A stretch of 64,000 nucleotides of DNA from Bacteroides caecimuris (GCF_001688725.2 NZ_CP015401.2:310001-374000), one strand, 5' to 3'; counted from the first letter of the stretch, positions 1-12,350 are shown. The notes: generated by a model from the sequence alone, not told the origin. Translations and numbers: made by a program.

Positions 1-2852
<2,852 letters not shown>

Positions 2853-2942
2853 AATATGTACCGGTTGGGTATATACGTTTAGCGGATTATTCTTTCGCGA
2901 ATAATACTTTATATTTTACTTTTCATCATGTCATAACCTTAT

Positions 2943-3053
<111 letters not shown>

Positions 3054-3061
3054 TAAAGAAG

Positions 3062-3095
3062 AATCCCCTTGATTCAGGAATGAGTCAAGGGGATT
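3062..3095 (+). terminator. rRNA operon terminator hairpin
   Basis: A 15-bp stem (3062-3076 with 3081-3095, one G-T wobble) with a 4-nt loop lies 8 nt after the 5S gene. Only a short T run follows it, but its position and stability fit the end of the rRNA operon. Confidence 0.75.
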
Positions 3096-3207
3096 TCGGC
3101 GTTTATGCACTTTTCTGAAAGGCTGCTTTGGAGATGCAAAGCACATAATAGCTATTAAAAAAGTGAATATTTACTGATAATTTGTATGTTATGAGGATAT
3201 TTATTTG

Positions 3208-3215
3208 TATCTTTG
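3208..3215 (+). promoter_or_regulatory. Bacteroides -7 element upstream of DUF177-rpmF-fabH
   Basis: TATCTTTG fits the Bacteroides -7 consensus TAnnTTTG. A TTTG lies at 3181-3184, 23 bp upstream, slightly farther than the usual 19-21. A start about 7 nt downstream would leave a leader of about 35 nt before the TTG start at 3257. Confidence 0.6.
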
Positions 3216-3256
3216 TCGCCCGAATTGTAAGCTAACGATTTAAAAAGAGAGAAGCT

Positions 3257-3835
3257 TTGGGAAAATTTGATAAATACAAAATTGACTTGAAAGGCATGCA
3301 AGCAGACTCTGCTAAGTATGAGTTTGTATTGGATAACCTTTACTTCGCTCACATTGATGGTCCTGAAGTTCAGAAAGGAAAGGTCAATGTTACATTGACT
3401 GTGAAAAGAACCTCTCGTGCTTTCGAACTGAGTTTCCAAACTGACGGTATGGTATGGGTACCATGCGACCGTTGTCTGGATGATATGGAGCTACCTATCA
3501 GTTCTTCTGATAAACTGATGGTAAAGTTTGGTCATGAATATGCAGAAGAAGGTGACAACCTGATTGTGATTCCCGAGGAAGAAGGGGAAATTAACGTTGC
3601 ATGGTTCATGTATGAATTTATTGCACTGTCTATTCCGATGAAGCATGTACATGCTCCCGGTAAGTGTAATAAAACGGTAACTAGTAAATTGAACAAGCAT
3701 TTGAAAACAAATGCGAATGAGGATAGCGATGATACTTTCGACACAGGTGGAGATGACATCGTAATTGAGGAAGAAGTGGAGGAACAAATTGATCCTCGCT
3801 GGAATGAATTAAAAAAAATATTAGATAATAATTAA
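3257..3835 (+). CDS. DUF177 (YceD-like) protein
   Basis: A 192-aa cytosolic protein of the DUF177/YceD family, which is usually encoded just before rpmF and is linked to 23S rRNA or ribosome metabolism in other bacteria. The family cysteines are visible as CDRC near residue 74 and PGKC near residue 137; the C-terminus is strongly acidic. The start is a TTG preceded by AAAGAGAGAAG. I prefer it because it gives the familiar MGKFDKYKIDLK opening, and the first ATG (codon 14) would delete that conserved segment. rpmF starts 12 nt downstream, so the two are cotranscribed. Confidence 0.88.
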   Translation: MGKFDKYKIDLKGMQADSAKYEFVLDNLYFAHIDGPEVQKGKVNVTLTVKRTSRAFELSFQTDGMVWVPCDRCLDDMELPISSSDKLMVKFGHEYAEEGDNLIVIPEEEGEINVAWFMYEFIALSIPMKHVHAPGKCNKTVTSKLNKHLKTNANEDSDDTFDTGGDDIVIEEEVEEQIDPRWNELKKILDNN

Positions 3836-3847
3836 AGTTTTAAGAAA

Positions 3848-4033
3848 ATGGCACATCCTAAGAGAAGACAATCAAGTACGAGACAAGCGAAGAGAAGAAC
3901 TCATGATAAGGCAGTAGCTCCTACATTGGCTATTTGTCCGAATTGCGGTGAATGGCACGTTTACCACACAGTATGTGGCGCTTGTGGCTATTACAGAGGT
4001 AAGCTTGCTATTGAGAAAGAAGCAGCTGTATAA
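3848..4033 (+). CDS. rpmF: 50S ribosomal protein L32
   Basis: A 61-aa protein with the basic L32 N-terminus (MAHPKRRQSSTRQAKRR) followed by a complete four-cysteine zinc ribbon (CPNC...CGAC). This is therefore the zinc-binding C+ form of L32. It lies directly behind DUF177 and ahead of fabH. The plsX gene often found between rpmF and fabH in other phyla is absent, and an imperfect hairpin near 4055-4082 fills the gap instead. Confidence 0.97.
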   Translation: MAHPKRRQSSTRQAKRRTHDKAVAPTLAICPNCGEWHVYHTVCGACGYYRGKLAIEKEAAV

Positions 4034-4120
4034 TTAGTACAGTTATACTGAAAACAGCCTGAGGGTAAAGCTCTCCGGCTGCTTTAAGTATTATAATATT
4101 GCTAATTTAAAATAGGTTTG

Positions 4121-5128
4121 ATGGAAAAAATAAATGCAGTAATCACAGGAGTCGGCGGGTACGTTCCCGATTATATCTTAACTAACGACGAGATATCAAA
4201 AATGGTGGATACCAACGACGAATGGATTATGACTCGTATCGGAGTAAAGGAGAGACGTATTCTGAATGAGGAAGGATTAGGTAGTTCATACATGGCACGT
4301 AAAGCTGTCAAACAGTTGATGAAGAAAACTGGTGCTAATCCTGATGACATTGATTTGGTTGTTGTCGCTACCACTACTCCTGACTATCACTTCCCTTCTA
4401 CAGCTTCTATTCTTTGTGATAAACTCGGACTGAAGAATGCGTTTGCTTTTGATTTGCAGGCTGCTTGTAGCGGTTTCCTGTATTTGATGGAGACAGCTGC
4501 TAATTTCATCCGTTCGGGAAGATATAAGAAAATTATCATTGTCGGTGCCGATAAGATGTCGTCAATGGTTAACTATACAGATCGTGCTACATGTCCTATC
4601 TTTGGTGACGGTGCTGCTGCCTTTATGGTGGAACCGACTACGGAAGATTACGGAATCATGGATTCGATACTGAGAACAGATGGCAAAGGATTGCCTTTCC
4701 TCCACATGAAAGCTGGTGGTTCGGTTTGTCCTCCCTCTTATTTCACGGTAGACAATAAAATGCACTATTTGCACCAGGAAGGAAGAACAGTGTTTAAATA
4801 TGCTGTATCCAACATGTCGGATGTATCTGCTGCTATTGCAGAAAAGAATGGTCTGACAAAAGATAATATCAACTGGATTGTTCCGCATCAGGCGAATGTC
4901 CGTATTATCGAAGCCGTGGCTCACCGTATGGAGGTGCCAATGGATAAAGTGTTGGTAAATATTGAACATTACGGTAACACCAGTGCTGCTACTCTTCCTT
5001 TGTGTATCTGGGATTATGAAGATAAACTCAAGAAAGGTGATAATATCATTTTCACTGCATTCGGTGCCGGATTCACATGGGGCGCAGTTTACGTGAAATG
5101 GGGTTATGACGGAAAAAAGGAATCGTAA
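4121..5128 (+). CDS. fabH: Beta-ketoacyl-ACP synthase III
   Basis: KAS III condenses acetyl-CoA (or another short acyl-CoA primer) with malonyl-ACP to start fatty-acid synthesis in the cytosol. The 335-aa length is normal. The catalytic triad is visible: Cys116 in QAACSGF, His256 in PHQAN, and Asn286 in HYGNTSAA. The start is the ATG at 4121; the TTG one codon upstream is unlikely. In Bacteroides it would supply the branched and straight primers for membrane lipids. A terminator follows, separating it from era. Confidence 0.97.
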   Translation: MEKINAVITGVGGYVPDYILTNDEISKMVDTNDEWIMTRIGVKERRILNEEGLGSSYMARKAVKQLMKKTGANPDDIDLVVVATTTPDYHFPSTASILCDKLGLKNAFAFDLQAACSGFLYLMETAANFIRSGRYKKIIIVGADKMSSMVNYTDRATCPIFGDGAAAFMVEPTTEDYGIMDSILRTDGKGLPFLHMKAGGSVCPPSYFTVDNKMHYLHQEGRTVFKYAVSNMSDVSAAIAEKNGLTKDNINWIVPHQANVRIIEAVAHRMEVPMDKVLVNIEHYGNTSAATLPLCIWDYEDKLKKGDNIIFTAFGAGFTWGAVYVKWGYDGKKES

Positions 5129-5153
5129 CGTAAGTTACCGAACTATAATACTC

Positions 5154-5187
5154 AAAAACGCATCCTATTTCGATTCGATGCGTTTTT
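5154..5187 (+). terminator. Intrinsic terminator after fabH
   Basis: An 11-bp perfect stem (AAAAACGCATC at 5154-5164 with GATGCGTTTTT at 5177-5187) runs directly into a seven-T tract. It ends the DUF177-rpmF-fabH unit 26 nt after the fabH stop. Confidence 0.9.
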
Positions 5188-5214
5188 TTGTCTCAACCAA
5201 TAAAATGAAGAGAA

Positions 5215-6096
5215 ATGCATAAAGCAGGTTTTGTAAACATTGTAGGAAATCCGAATGTCGGAAAATCGACATTGATGAATGTCTTGGTGGGTGAACGTAT
5301 TTCGATTGCTACCTTCAAGGCGCAGACAACTCGTCACCGGATTATGGGAATCTATAATACGGATGAAATGCAGATTGTTTTTTCCGATACTCCGGGAGTA
5401 TTGAAGCCCAATTATAAACTACAGGAGTCGATGCTGAATTTCTCTACTTCGGCATTGACGGATGCGGATATCTTGCTTTATGTGACTGACGTGGTGGAGA
5501 CACCGGATAAGAATAGTGAGTTTATGGAGAAGGTGCGTCAGATGACGGTGCCCGTGCTCTTGCTCATCAATAAGATAGATCTTACAGATCAGGAAAAACT
5601 GGTAAAACTGGTGGAAGATTGGAAAGAACTGCTTCCCCAAGCCGAAATTATTCCGATTTCTGCTACATCAAAGTTCAATGTGGACTATGTGATGAAACGA
5701 ATCAAAGAACTGTTGCCCGATTCTCCTCCTTATTTTGGAAAGGATCAGTGGACAGACAAGCCTGCCCGTTTCTTCGTGAATGAGATTATCCGGGAAAAGA
5801 TTTTGCTCTACTACGACAAGGAGATTCCTTATTCGGTAGAAGTGGTTGTAGAGGAGTTTAAGGAAGAGCCGAAGAAGATTCATATTCGTGCGGTGATTAA
5901 CGTGGAACGTGATTCGCAGAAAGGAATTATTATCGGTAAACAGGGCAAGGCGTTGAAGAAGGTTGCTACTGAGGCTCGCCGCGAACTGGAACGTTTCTTT
6001 GGAAAAACTATTTTCCTTGAAACGTATGTGAAAGTGGATAAGGATTGGCGTAGCTCGGATAAGGAGCTGCGTAATTTTGGTTATCAGTTAGATTAA
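5215..6096 (+). CDS. era: GTPase Era
   Basis: Era is an essential GTPase that binds the 3' end of 16S rRNA and assists 30S assembly. The 293-aa product has the G1 motif GNPNVGKST near residue 12, G3 DTPG near 62, G4 NKID near 121, and a C-terminal KH domain with the GKQGKALKKV signature near residue 242. Length is normal. der follows after 48 nt, so two assembly GTPases (30S and 50S) are probably expressed together. Confidence 0.98.
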   Translation: MHKAGFVNIVGNPNVGKSTLMNVLVGERISIATFKAQTTRHRIMGIYNTDEMQIVFSDTPGVLKPNYKLQESMLNFSTSALTDADILLYVTDVVETPDKNSEFMEKVRQMTVPVLLLINKIDLTDQEKLVKLVEDWKELLPQAEIIPISATSKFNVDYVMKRIKELLPDSPPYFGKDQWTDKPARFFVNEIIREKILLYYDKEIPYSVEVVVEEFKEEPKKIHIRAVINVERDSQKGIIIGKQGKALKKVATEARRELERFFGKTIFLETYVKVDKDWRSSDKELRNFGYQLD

Positions 6097-6144
6097 GAGT
6101 ATTCATGCGACTGTGATAGTCGTGAAAAAACAAGGTATTGAACT

Positions 6145-7458
6145 ATGGGTAATTTAGTTGCAATTGTAGGACGTCCGAATGTGGGCAAGTCTACCTTATT
6201 TAACCGTCTGACGAAGACTCGTCAGGCTATTGTGAATGAAGCAGCGGGTACAACCCGCGACAGACAATATGGCAAGTCCGAGTGGCTGGGTCGTGAGTTT
6301 TCCGTGGTGGATACCGGCGGATGGGTGGTCAATTCGGATGATATCTTTGAAGAGGAAATCCGCAAGCAAGTGTTATTGGCAGTGGATGAAGCGGACGTTA
6401 TTTTGTTCGTTGTGGATGTGATGAACGGAGTGACTGATCTGGATATGCAGGTAGCGGCTATTCTGCGCCGTGCTAATAGTCCGGTGATTATAGTTGCCAA
6501 TAAAACGGATAATCATGATTTACAGTATAACGCTCCTGAGTTTTATAAACTAGGATTGGGCGATCCGTATTGTGTTTCTGCCATGACAGGAAGTGGTACG
6601 GGTGATTTGATGGATTTGATTGTCAGCAATTTCAAGAAGGAGTCTTCTGAAATCTTGGATGATGATATTCCTCGTTTTGCTGTGGTAGGACGCCCGAATG
6701 CAGGAAAGTCTTCCATTGTAAATGCGTTTATTGGGGAAGAACGTAATATCGTGACAGAGATTGCAGGAACTACCCGTGACTCGATCTACACTCGTTACAA
6801 TAAATTCGGATTTGATTTTTACCTGGTAGATACGGCAGGTATCCGTAAGAAAAACAAGGTAAATGAAGACTTGGAATATTATTCGGTGATTCGTTCGATT
6901 CGTGCTATCGAAGGTTCGGATGTTTGTATTCTGATGTTGGATGCAACGAGGGGTATTGAAAGCCAGGACCTGAATATCTTCTCTCTGATTCAGAAGAACC
7001 AGAAAGGATTGGTAGTCGTGATTAATAAATGGGACTTGGTGGAAGATAAATCAGTGAAAGTGCAGAAGACATTTGAAGAAGCTGTCCGTTCACGTTTTGC
7101 TCCGTTTGTCGATTTCCCGATCATTTTTGCTTCTGCATCGACCAAGCAACGTATTCTGAAAGTGCTGGAAGAAGCACGTAATGTATATGAGAACCGGACG
7201 ACAAAGATTCCGACAGCTCGTTTGAATGAAGAAATGCTTCCGTTGATCGAGGCTTATCCGCCTCCCTCAAATAAAGGTAAGTATATCAAGATTAAATACA
7301 TCACACAGCTGCCAAATACGCAAGTGCCTTCATTTGTCTATTTTGCCAACTTGCCGCAGTATGTGAAGGATCCGTACAAACGTTTCCTCGAAAATAAGAT
7401 GCGTGAGAAATGGAATCTGACAGGTACTCCGGTTAATATTTATATTCGACAGAAGTAA
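6145..7458 (+). CDS. der: Ribosome-associated GTPase Der (EngA)
   Basis: A 437-aa tandem GTPase needed for 50S subunit maturation. Two complete G domains are visible: GRPNVGKST near residue 9 with DTGG near 57, and GRPNAGKSS near 182 with DTAG near 230 and NKWD near 293. A C-terminal KH-like domain follows. It is cotranscribed with era and ends at a very large inverted repeat shared with convergent lptB. Confidence 0.98.
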   Translation: MGNLVAIVGRPNVGKSTLFNRLTKTRQAIVNEAAGTTRDRQYGKSEWLGREFSVVDTGGWVVNSDDIFEEEIRKQVLLAVDEADVILFVVDVMNGVTDLDMQVAAILRRANSPVIIVANKTDNHDLQYNAPEFYKLGLGDPYCVSAMTGSGTGDLMDLIVSNFKKESSEILDDDIPRFAVVGRPNAGKSSIVNAFIGEERNIVTEIAGTTRDSIYTRYNKFGFDFYLVDTAGIRKKNKVNEDLEYYSVIRSIRAIEGSDVCILMLDATRGIESQDLNIFSLIQKNQKGLVVVINKWDLVEDKSVKVQKTFEEAVRSRFAPFVDFPIIFASASTKQRILKVLEEARNVYENRTTKIPTARLNEEMLPLIEAYPPPSNKGKYIKIKYITQLPNTQVPSFVYFANLPQYVKDPYKRFLENKMREKWNLTGTPVNIYIRQK

Positions 7459-7459
7459 A

Positions 7460-7596
7460 GTTCACCACAGATTAACACAGATTTCCACAGATTAAAAATA
7501 AAATACGGGCTAATCAATTTACAAGTTTTGTATCATTTGATTAGCCCGTATTCTTTATGAAATATCTGTGGAAATCTGTGTTAATCTGTGGTGAAC
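7460..7596. repeat. Nested inverted repeat and bidirectional terminator between der and lptB
   Basis: The whole convergent gap is one structure. The outer arms (7460-7492 and 7564-7596) are 33-bp perfect inverted copies, and each contains three tandem 10-nt units with core CACAGATT. An inner 15-bp perfect pair (7502-7516 and 7538-7552) sits inside. The right arm stops exactly at the lptB stop codon and the left arm begins 2 nt after the der stop. It can terminate both genes. Confidence 0.85.
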
Positions 7597-8358
7597 CTAT
7601 TTCTCCAACTGGAAATCTTTTCTGCGTAAAACGAAACTGTTACTCAAGTATTTTTCGCGCACAATCTGATTCTCCGATAATTCTTCCGGTGTTCCCTGGA
7701 AAAGAATCTTTCCTTCGAACAGTAGATAGGCGCGGTCGGTGATACTAAGTGTTTCCTGTACGTTGTGGTCGGTAATCAGGATTCCGATATTCTTGTCTTT
7801 CAACTTCCAAACAATTTGCTGGATATCTTCTACGGCAATCGGGTCTACACCGGCAAAAGGTTCGTCAAGCATGATGAATTTGGGGTCGATGGCAAGACAA
7901 CGGGCAATCTCCGTACGGCGGCGTTCACCTCCGGACAACTGGTTACCTTTGTTTTTGCGTACCTTTTGCAGACGGAATTCTGCTATCAGGCTTTCGAGTT
8001 TCTCCTTTTGATATTCTTTGGGCTTGTTAGTCATTTCCAGTACGGCGGCGATATTATCTTCCACACTCATCTGGCGGAAAACGGAAGCTTCCTGTGCAAG
8101 GTAGCCGATTCCTGTTTGCGCCCGTTTGTAAACCGGATATTTGGTAATCTCCAGGTCGTCGAGGAAAATACGTCCTTCATTCGGAGTAATCAGCCCTACA
8201 GTCATATAGAATGAAGTTGTCTTACCGGCACCGTTCGGTCCCAGCAAACCTACAATCTCACCTTGCTTCACATTGATGGAAACGTGGCTCACAACGGTTC
8301 GTTTACCGTACTTCTTAACCAGGTCTTCCGTGCGGAGCACCATCTTGCTTTCTTCCAT
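7597..8358 (-). CDS. lptB: LPS export ABC transporter ATPase LptB
   Basis: LptB powers extraction of lipopolysaccharide from the inner membrane with LptFG. The 253-aa product has Walker [10 protein letters not shown] near residue 39, the ABC signature [13 protein letters not shown] near 143, Walker [14 protein letters not shown] near 163, and the H-loop ITDHN near 198; the GERRRxEIAR form of the signature is typical of LptB. It is transcribed away from mlaE, from a divergent promoter region. Start chosen at MEESKM; an in-frame ATG five codons later is possible. Confidence 0.95.
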   Translation of the reverse strand: MEESKMVLRTEDLVKKYGKRTVVSHVSINVKQGEIVGLLGPNGAGKTTSFYMTVGLITPNEGRIFLDDLEITKYPVYKRAQTGIGYLAQEASVFRQMSVEDNIAAVLEMTNKPKEYQKEKLESLIAEFRLQKVRKNKGNQLSGGERRRTEIARCLAIDPKFIMLDEPFAGVDPIAVEDIQQIVWKLKDKNIGILITDHNVQETLSITDRAYLLFEGKILFQGTPEELSENQIVREKYLSNSFVLRRKDFQLEK

Positions 8359-8375
8359 ATTCTAGTTATTTTGCG

Positions 8376-8415
8376 GCAAATGTAGTAAAAATAAGCTGAA
8401 ATAATGTACATTTGC
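8376..8415. promoter_or_regulatory. Symmetric divergent -7 elements for lptB and mlaE
   Basis: CAAATGTA (8377-8384) is a minus-strand TAnnTTTG element 19 nt from the lptB start codon, and TACATTTG (8407-8414) is the plus-strand element 20 nt from the mlaE start. With one more base each they form a perfect 9-bp inverted repeat with a 22-nt spacer, so the two promoters are mirror images. Confidence 0.65.
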
Positions 8416-8433
8416 AGACAAATAGTGTGAGTT

Positions 8434-9177
8434 ATGATAAAAGCATTGAGAACCGTCGGAAGATATTTCATGCTGATGGGACGGACTTTTTCCCGTCCTG
8501 AACGTATGCGTATGTTCTTCCGGCAATACCTTAACGAGTTGGAGCAACTAGGTGTGAACTCCATCGGCATCGTGCTGCTGATTTCGTTTTTCATCGGCGC
8601 GGTTATTACCATCCAGATCAAGTTGAATATCGAAAGTCCGTGGATGCCTCGCTGGACAGTGGGGTATGTGACACGTGAAATTATGTTGCTGGAATTTTCT
8701 TCCTCCATCATGTGTTTGATTCTTGCGGGAAAAGTAGGATCGAATATTGCTTCGGAATTAGGAACGATGCGGGTGACGCAGCAGATTGACGCGCTCGAAA
8801 TTATGGGTATCAATTCGGCAAACTATCTGATTCTGCCTAAGATTACGGCGATGGTAACTGTGATTCCTATTTTAGTGACGTTCAGTATCTTTGCCGGAAT
8901 TATTGGTGCTTTTTGCACCTGTTGGTTTGCCGGGGTGATGAATGCGGTCGATCTGGAATATGGATTGCAATATATGTTTGTGGAGTGGTTTATTTGGGCT
9001 GGTATCATCAAATCCCTCTTTTTCGCGTTTATTATTGCAAGTGTGTCTGCTTTCTTCGGATATACGGTAGATGGTGGATCGATTGCTGTGGGAAAGGCTT
9101 CTACGGATGCCGTAGTATCCAGCAGTGTATTAATTCTGTTTGCGGACTTGATATTAACTAAACTTTTGATGGGATGA
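8434..9177 (+). CDS. mlaE: MlaE-type lipid transport permease
   Basis: A 247-aa inner-membrane permease of the MlaE/DUF140 family, part of an ABC system that moves phospholipids across the envelope. Five to six hydrophobic segments are visible, together with the family region GSNIASELGTMRVTQQIDAL near residues 105-124. The stop overlaps the next start by 4 nt (ATGA), so permease and ATPase are translationally coupled. No MCE-domain substrate-binding subunit (MlaD) lies next to them in the window. Confidence 0.93.
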   Translation: MIKALRTVGRYFMLMGRTFSRPERMRMFFRQYLNELEQLGVNSIGIVLLISFFIGAVITIQIKLNIESPWMPRWTVGYVTREIMLLEFSSSIMCLILAGKVGSNIASELGTMRVTQQIDALEIMGINSANYLILPKITAMVTVIPILVTFSIFAGIIGAFCTCWFAGVMNAVDLEYGLQYMFVEWFIWAGIIKSLFFAFIIASVSAFFGYTVDGGSIAVGKASTDAVVSSSVLILFADLILTKLLMG

Positions 9178-9944
9178 TTGAGATTAAAGGACTTTATAAA
9201 TCATTTGATGATAAAACGGTATTGAGTGATATCAATGCTGATTTTGAAAATGGAAAGACGAACTTGATTATCGGTCAGAGTGGCTCCGGTAAGACGGTAT
9301 TGATGAAGTGTATTGTAGGATTGCTCACTCCAGAGAAAGGGGAAGTCTTGTATGACGGACGTAACCTTGTCTTGATGGGGAAGAAGGAGAAAAAGATGCT
9401 TCGCAAGGAGATGGGGATGATTTTCCAGAGTGCGGCTCTGTTTGACTCGATGACGGTGTTGGACAATGTGATGTTTCCGTTGAATATGTTTAGCAATGAT
9501 ACTTTGCGTGAGCGTACCAAACGGGCGATGTTCTGCTTGGATCGTGTGAATCTGGGGGAAGCGAAAGATAAGTTTCCGGGAGAAATCAGTGGGGGGATGC
9601 AGAAGCGTGTGGCTATTGCACGTGCGATTGCCCTGAATCCGCAATATTTGTTTTGTGATGAACCCAACTCGGGACTTGATCCGAAAACGTCATTGGTGAT
9701 TGATGATCTTATCCACGATATTACTCAGGAATATAACATGACGACCATTATCAATACGCATGATATGAACTCTGTATTGGGAATTGGCGAGAAGGTGATT
9801 TATATTTATGAAGGACATAAAGAGTGGGAAGGAACAAAAGATGATATCTTTACCTCAACCAACGAACGGCTGAATAACTTTATCTTTGCTTCAGACTTGC
9901 TCCGTAAGGTAAAGGACGTGGAAGTGCAGGGAATGGAAGGGTAA
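9174..9944 (+). CDS. mlaF: MlaF-type ABC transporter ATPase
   Basis: A 256-aa ATPase partner of the preceding permease for phospholipid trafficking. It has Walker A GQSGSGKT near residue 34, the signature ISGGMQKRVAIARA near 139, Walker B YLFCDEPNSGLDP near 158, and the H-loop NTHD near 196. SGGMQKR in place of SGGQ is typical of the MlaF family. Transcription ends at a perfect hairpin immediately after the stop. Confidence 0.95.
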   Translation: MIEIKGLYKSFDDKTVLSDINADFENGKTNLIIGQSGSGKTVLMKCIVGLLTPEKGEVLYDGRNLVLMGKKEKKMLRKEMGMIFQSAALFDSMTVLDNVMFPLNMFSNDTLRERTKRAMFCLDRVNLGEAKDKFPGEISGGMQKRVAIARAIALNPQYLFCDEPNSGLDPKTSLVIDDLIHDITQEYNMTTIINTHDMNSVLGIGEKVIYIYEGHKEWEGTKDDIFTSTNERLNNFIFASDLLRKVKDVEVQGMEG

Positions 9945-9945
9945 T

Positions 9946-9980
9946 AAAAAACTTCTGTCATCGGGTGACAGAAGTTTTTT
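9946..9980. terminator. Bidirectional terminator between mlaF and the RRM gene
   Basis: A perfect 15-bp stem (9946-9960 with 9966-9980) with a 5-nt loop has A and T runs at its outer ends, so it works for both the plus-strand mlaF and the minus-strand RRM gene. Confidence 0.92.
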
Positions 9981-10004
9981 TATTAGCTATATTAGCGTCG
10001 GCAA

Positions 10005-10250
10005 TTAAGCTCTAGGTCTAGCTTCTTTAACTACCATTGTACGGCCCATGTATTCAGCTCCGTTTAATTCAGCAATAGCTTTTGCAGCTGCAGCGTCGTC
10101 TTCCATTTCGATGAAAGCGAATCCTTTCGATCTGCCTGTTTCGCGGTCCATAATAATTTTAACTGATGACACTGCTCCGTAATCCTCCATCACTTGTTGC
10201 AGATCTCCTTCCTTAACGCGGTAGTTAAGGTTTCCAACATAAATGTTCAT
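10005..10250 (-). CDS. RRM-domain RNA-binding protein
   Basis: An 81-aa single RNA-recognition-motif protein. RNP2 is IYVGNL at residues 3-8 and RNP1 is KGFAFIEM near residues 42-49; the tail is short and basic. Such small RRM proteins are the main candidate RNA chaperones of Bacteroides, which lack typical Hfq and ProQ, and family members affect global transcript levels. Its 5' leader carries a 10-bp hairpin, so it may be regulated post-transcriptionally or by itself. It is monocistronic, with a shared terminator downstream. Confidence 0.94.
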   Translation of the reverse strand: MNIYVGNLNYRVKEGDLQQVMEDYGAVSSVKIIMDRETGRSKGFAFIEMEDDAAAAKAIAELNGAEYMGRTMVVKEARPRA

Positions 10251-10286
10251 AATGAAAATGATAAAAAATAAATAAATGAATAAATA

Positions 10287-10339
10287 AAACTCTCTGGACA
10301 GATGGTTACTAATAAAAAGATTAAAACGACAGAGAGTTT
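10287..10339 (-). promoter_or_regulatory. 5'-leader inverted repeat upstream of the RRM gene
   Basis: AAACTCTCTG (10287-10296) and CAGAGAGTTT (10330-10339) are perfect 10-bp inverted copies separated by 33 nt, 37-89 nt upstream of the RRM start codon. In RNA they would make a long-range stem in the leader. Confidence 0.5.
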
Positions 10340-10843
10340 ACAAATGCGTTTCGTAACGGAAGTAAAAACCTTGTAATCAAATCGAGAAACTAATGGTCCA
10401 TCAATCCGCAGCAAAGAAAAGAATAATTTTTGGATTAATCATCTTTTTGGAAGGTTAATTTGCGGATTATCAGAAAAAAAAGTTCTGTCCTTTTCTCTTG
10501 AAAGAAAAGAAAGAACCAAATAATACTTCAAGAAAGTTCTCATATTGGGTATCTGCAAGTGAACTTGTAGTTACACTTGCTAAATCAGGCTTTTCAAGGC
10601 TGACTTTTATCTTCTACTTGCTTCCTTCACTATACTAAAGGGCAGAAACTTGCTAGGCTCAAACAGTCTGCCTTTTTGATGCTCCGTTATGGGCGCTCGC
10701 TTGACGGAGAAAAATGGACCGGGGAGCTGCAGCGTGGTTGTTGCTAATGGTTTAATGTTGTTTATATATGCGGAATGGATGAAATAATTAATAAGAGATG
10801 TGTGAAAGATGGGTGGTGTTGCTGAAAATAAATCTGCAATGTC
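10340..10843. other. Gene-poor intergenic stretch upstream of tig
   Basis: About 500 bases with no convincing gene. A minus-strand open frame (10607-10867, 86 codons) contains the phrase LPGPFFSVKRAPITEHQ. I recall similar short hypothetical products in Bacteroides, which suggests a repeated non-coding sequence rather than a protein gene. Small hairpins occur (for example CTCCGT...ACGGAG around 10681-10708). No RNA family is recognised. Confidence 0.4.
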
Positions 10844-10844
10844 T

Positions 10845-10875
10845 TTTGAAATTTGAAAGATTAGCACTAATTTTG
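10845..10875 (+). promoter_or_regulatory. Canonical promoter of tig
   Basis: TTTG at 10845-10848 and TAATTTTG at 10868-10875 are separated by exactly 19 bp, matching both halves of the Bacteroides promoter. The predicted start lies about 45 nt before the tig ATG. Confidence 0.8.
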
Positions 10876-10926
10876 CACCCTCTTTGAGTATAGAACAAAG
10901 TATAAATCAAATAAATAATTGTCAGA

Positions 10927-12282
10927 ATGAACGTTTCATTACAAAACATTGACAAAGTAAGCGCAGAGCTTACTGTAAAGCTTGAGAAAGCAGATTATCA
11001 GGAGAAAGTAGACAAAGAGTTGAAATCACTCCGTCAGAAGGCACAGATTCCGGGATTCCGTAAAGGTATGGTGCCGACAAGTCTTATTAAAAAGATGTAT
11101 GGTAAATCGGTGATTGCAGAAGTTGTCAATAAGACATTGCAAGAAGCTGTTTACAATTATATTAAAGAGAATAAGGTGAATATGTTGGGCGAGCCGTTGC
11201 CTAACGAAGAAAAGCAACAGAATATTGATTTCGATACAATGGAAGAGTTCGATTTCGTGTTCGATATCGCTTTGGCACCTGAATTTAAAGCAGAAGTAAG
11301 CGCTCAAGATAAAGTAGATTATTATTCTATCGAAGTTTCTGAAGAAATGGTCGACAACCAGGTGAAGATGTACACTCAACGCACTGGTAAGTATGATAAG
11401 GTAGACGCTTACGAAGATAATGATATGTTGAAAGGTCTGCTGGCACAGTTGGACGAAGAAGGCAATACAAAAGAAGGTGGTATTCAGGTAGAAGCTGCAG
11501 TATTGATGCCTGCTTATATGAAGAATGACGATCAGAAAGCTATTTTTGCTAACGCAAAAGTAAATGATGTATTGGTGTTCAATCCGAATGTTGCTTATGA
11601 CGGACATGCTGCTGAACTAGGTTCTTTGTTGAAGATCGACAAGGAAATTGCGAAAGACGTTAAGTCTGACTTCAGCTTCCAGGTAGAAGAAATCACTCGT
11701 TTTATTCCGGGTGAATTGACTCAGGAAGTGTTCGACCAGGCGTTCGGCGAAGGTGTTGTGAAGACTGAAGAAGAATTCCGTGCTAAGATTAAAGAAGAAA
11801 TCGCAGCAAGATTTGTTGCTGACAGCGATTATAAGTTCCTGATCGATATTCGCAAAGTGATGATGGAAAAAGTAGGTAAGTTGGAATTCTCTGACGCTCT
11901 GCTGAAACGTATCATGTTGTTGAACAACGAAGAAAAGGGCGAAGAATATGTTGCTGAAAACTATGATAAGAGTATTGAAGAACTGACTTGGCACCTGATT
12001 AAGGAACAGTTAGTTGAAGCAAACGATATCAAAGTTGAGCAGGAAGATGTTCTGAAGATGGCTAGAGAAACAACGAAGGCACAGTTTGCTCAATACGGTA
12101 TGTTGTCTATCCCTGATGATGTGCTTGACAACTATGCACAGGAGATGTTGAAGAAGAAAGAAACTATCAATAACCTGGTAAGTCGTGTTGTAGAAGTGAA
12201 GTTGGCTGCTGCTCTGAAAGCGCAGGTTACTTTGGAAAACAAGAACGTTTCAATCGAAGAATTCAATAAGATGTTTGAATAA
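10927..12282 (+). CDS. tig: Trigger factor
   Basis: A ribosome-bound chaperone that receives nascent chains at the exit tunnel. The 451-aa product has the ribosome-docking signature as IPGFRKGMVP near residue 41 (family form GFRxGxxP), followed by a divergent central domain and a long helical C-terminal arm region. The central PPIase region is poorly recognisable by eye, as is common in Bacteroidetes. It is followed by a terminator and then clpP-clpX, the same functional neighbourhood as in many bacteria. Confidence 0.93.
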   Translation: MNVSLQNIDKVSAELTVKLEKADYQEKVDKELKSLRQKAQIPGFRKGMVPTSLIKKMYGKSVIAEVVNKTLQEAVYNYIKENKVNMLGEPLPNEEKQQNIDFDTMEEFDFVFDIALAPEFKAEVSAQDKVDYYSIEVSEEMVDNQVKMYTQRTGKYDKVDAYEDNDMLKGLLAQLDEEGNTKEGGIQVEAAVLMPAYMKNDDQKAIFANAKVNDVLVFNPNVAYDGHAAELGSLLKIDKEIAKDVKSDFSFQVEEITRFIPGELTQEVFDQAFGEGVVKTEEEFRAKIKEEIAARFVADSDYKFLIDIRKVMMEKVGKLEFSDALLKRIMLLNNEEKGEEYVAENYDKSIEELTWHLIKEQLVEANDIKVEQEDVLKMARETTKAQFAQYGMLSIPDDVLDNYAQEMLKKKETINNLVSRVVEVKLAAALKAQVTLENKNVSIEEFNKMFE

Positions 12283-12313
12283 TCATTCGGTTGAATAGAA
12301 TATAAAGTCACAG

Positions 12314-12350
12314 AAACACAGAGTTTTTATAAAATTATAACTCTGTGTTT
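12314..12350 (+). terminator. Intrinsic terminator after tig
   Basis: A 12-bp perfect stem (12314-12325 with 12339-12350) is followed by T-rich sequence. A weaker outer pairing (CACAG with CTGTG-type bases) flanks it. Confidence 0.85.
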
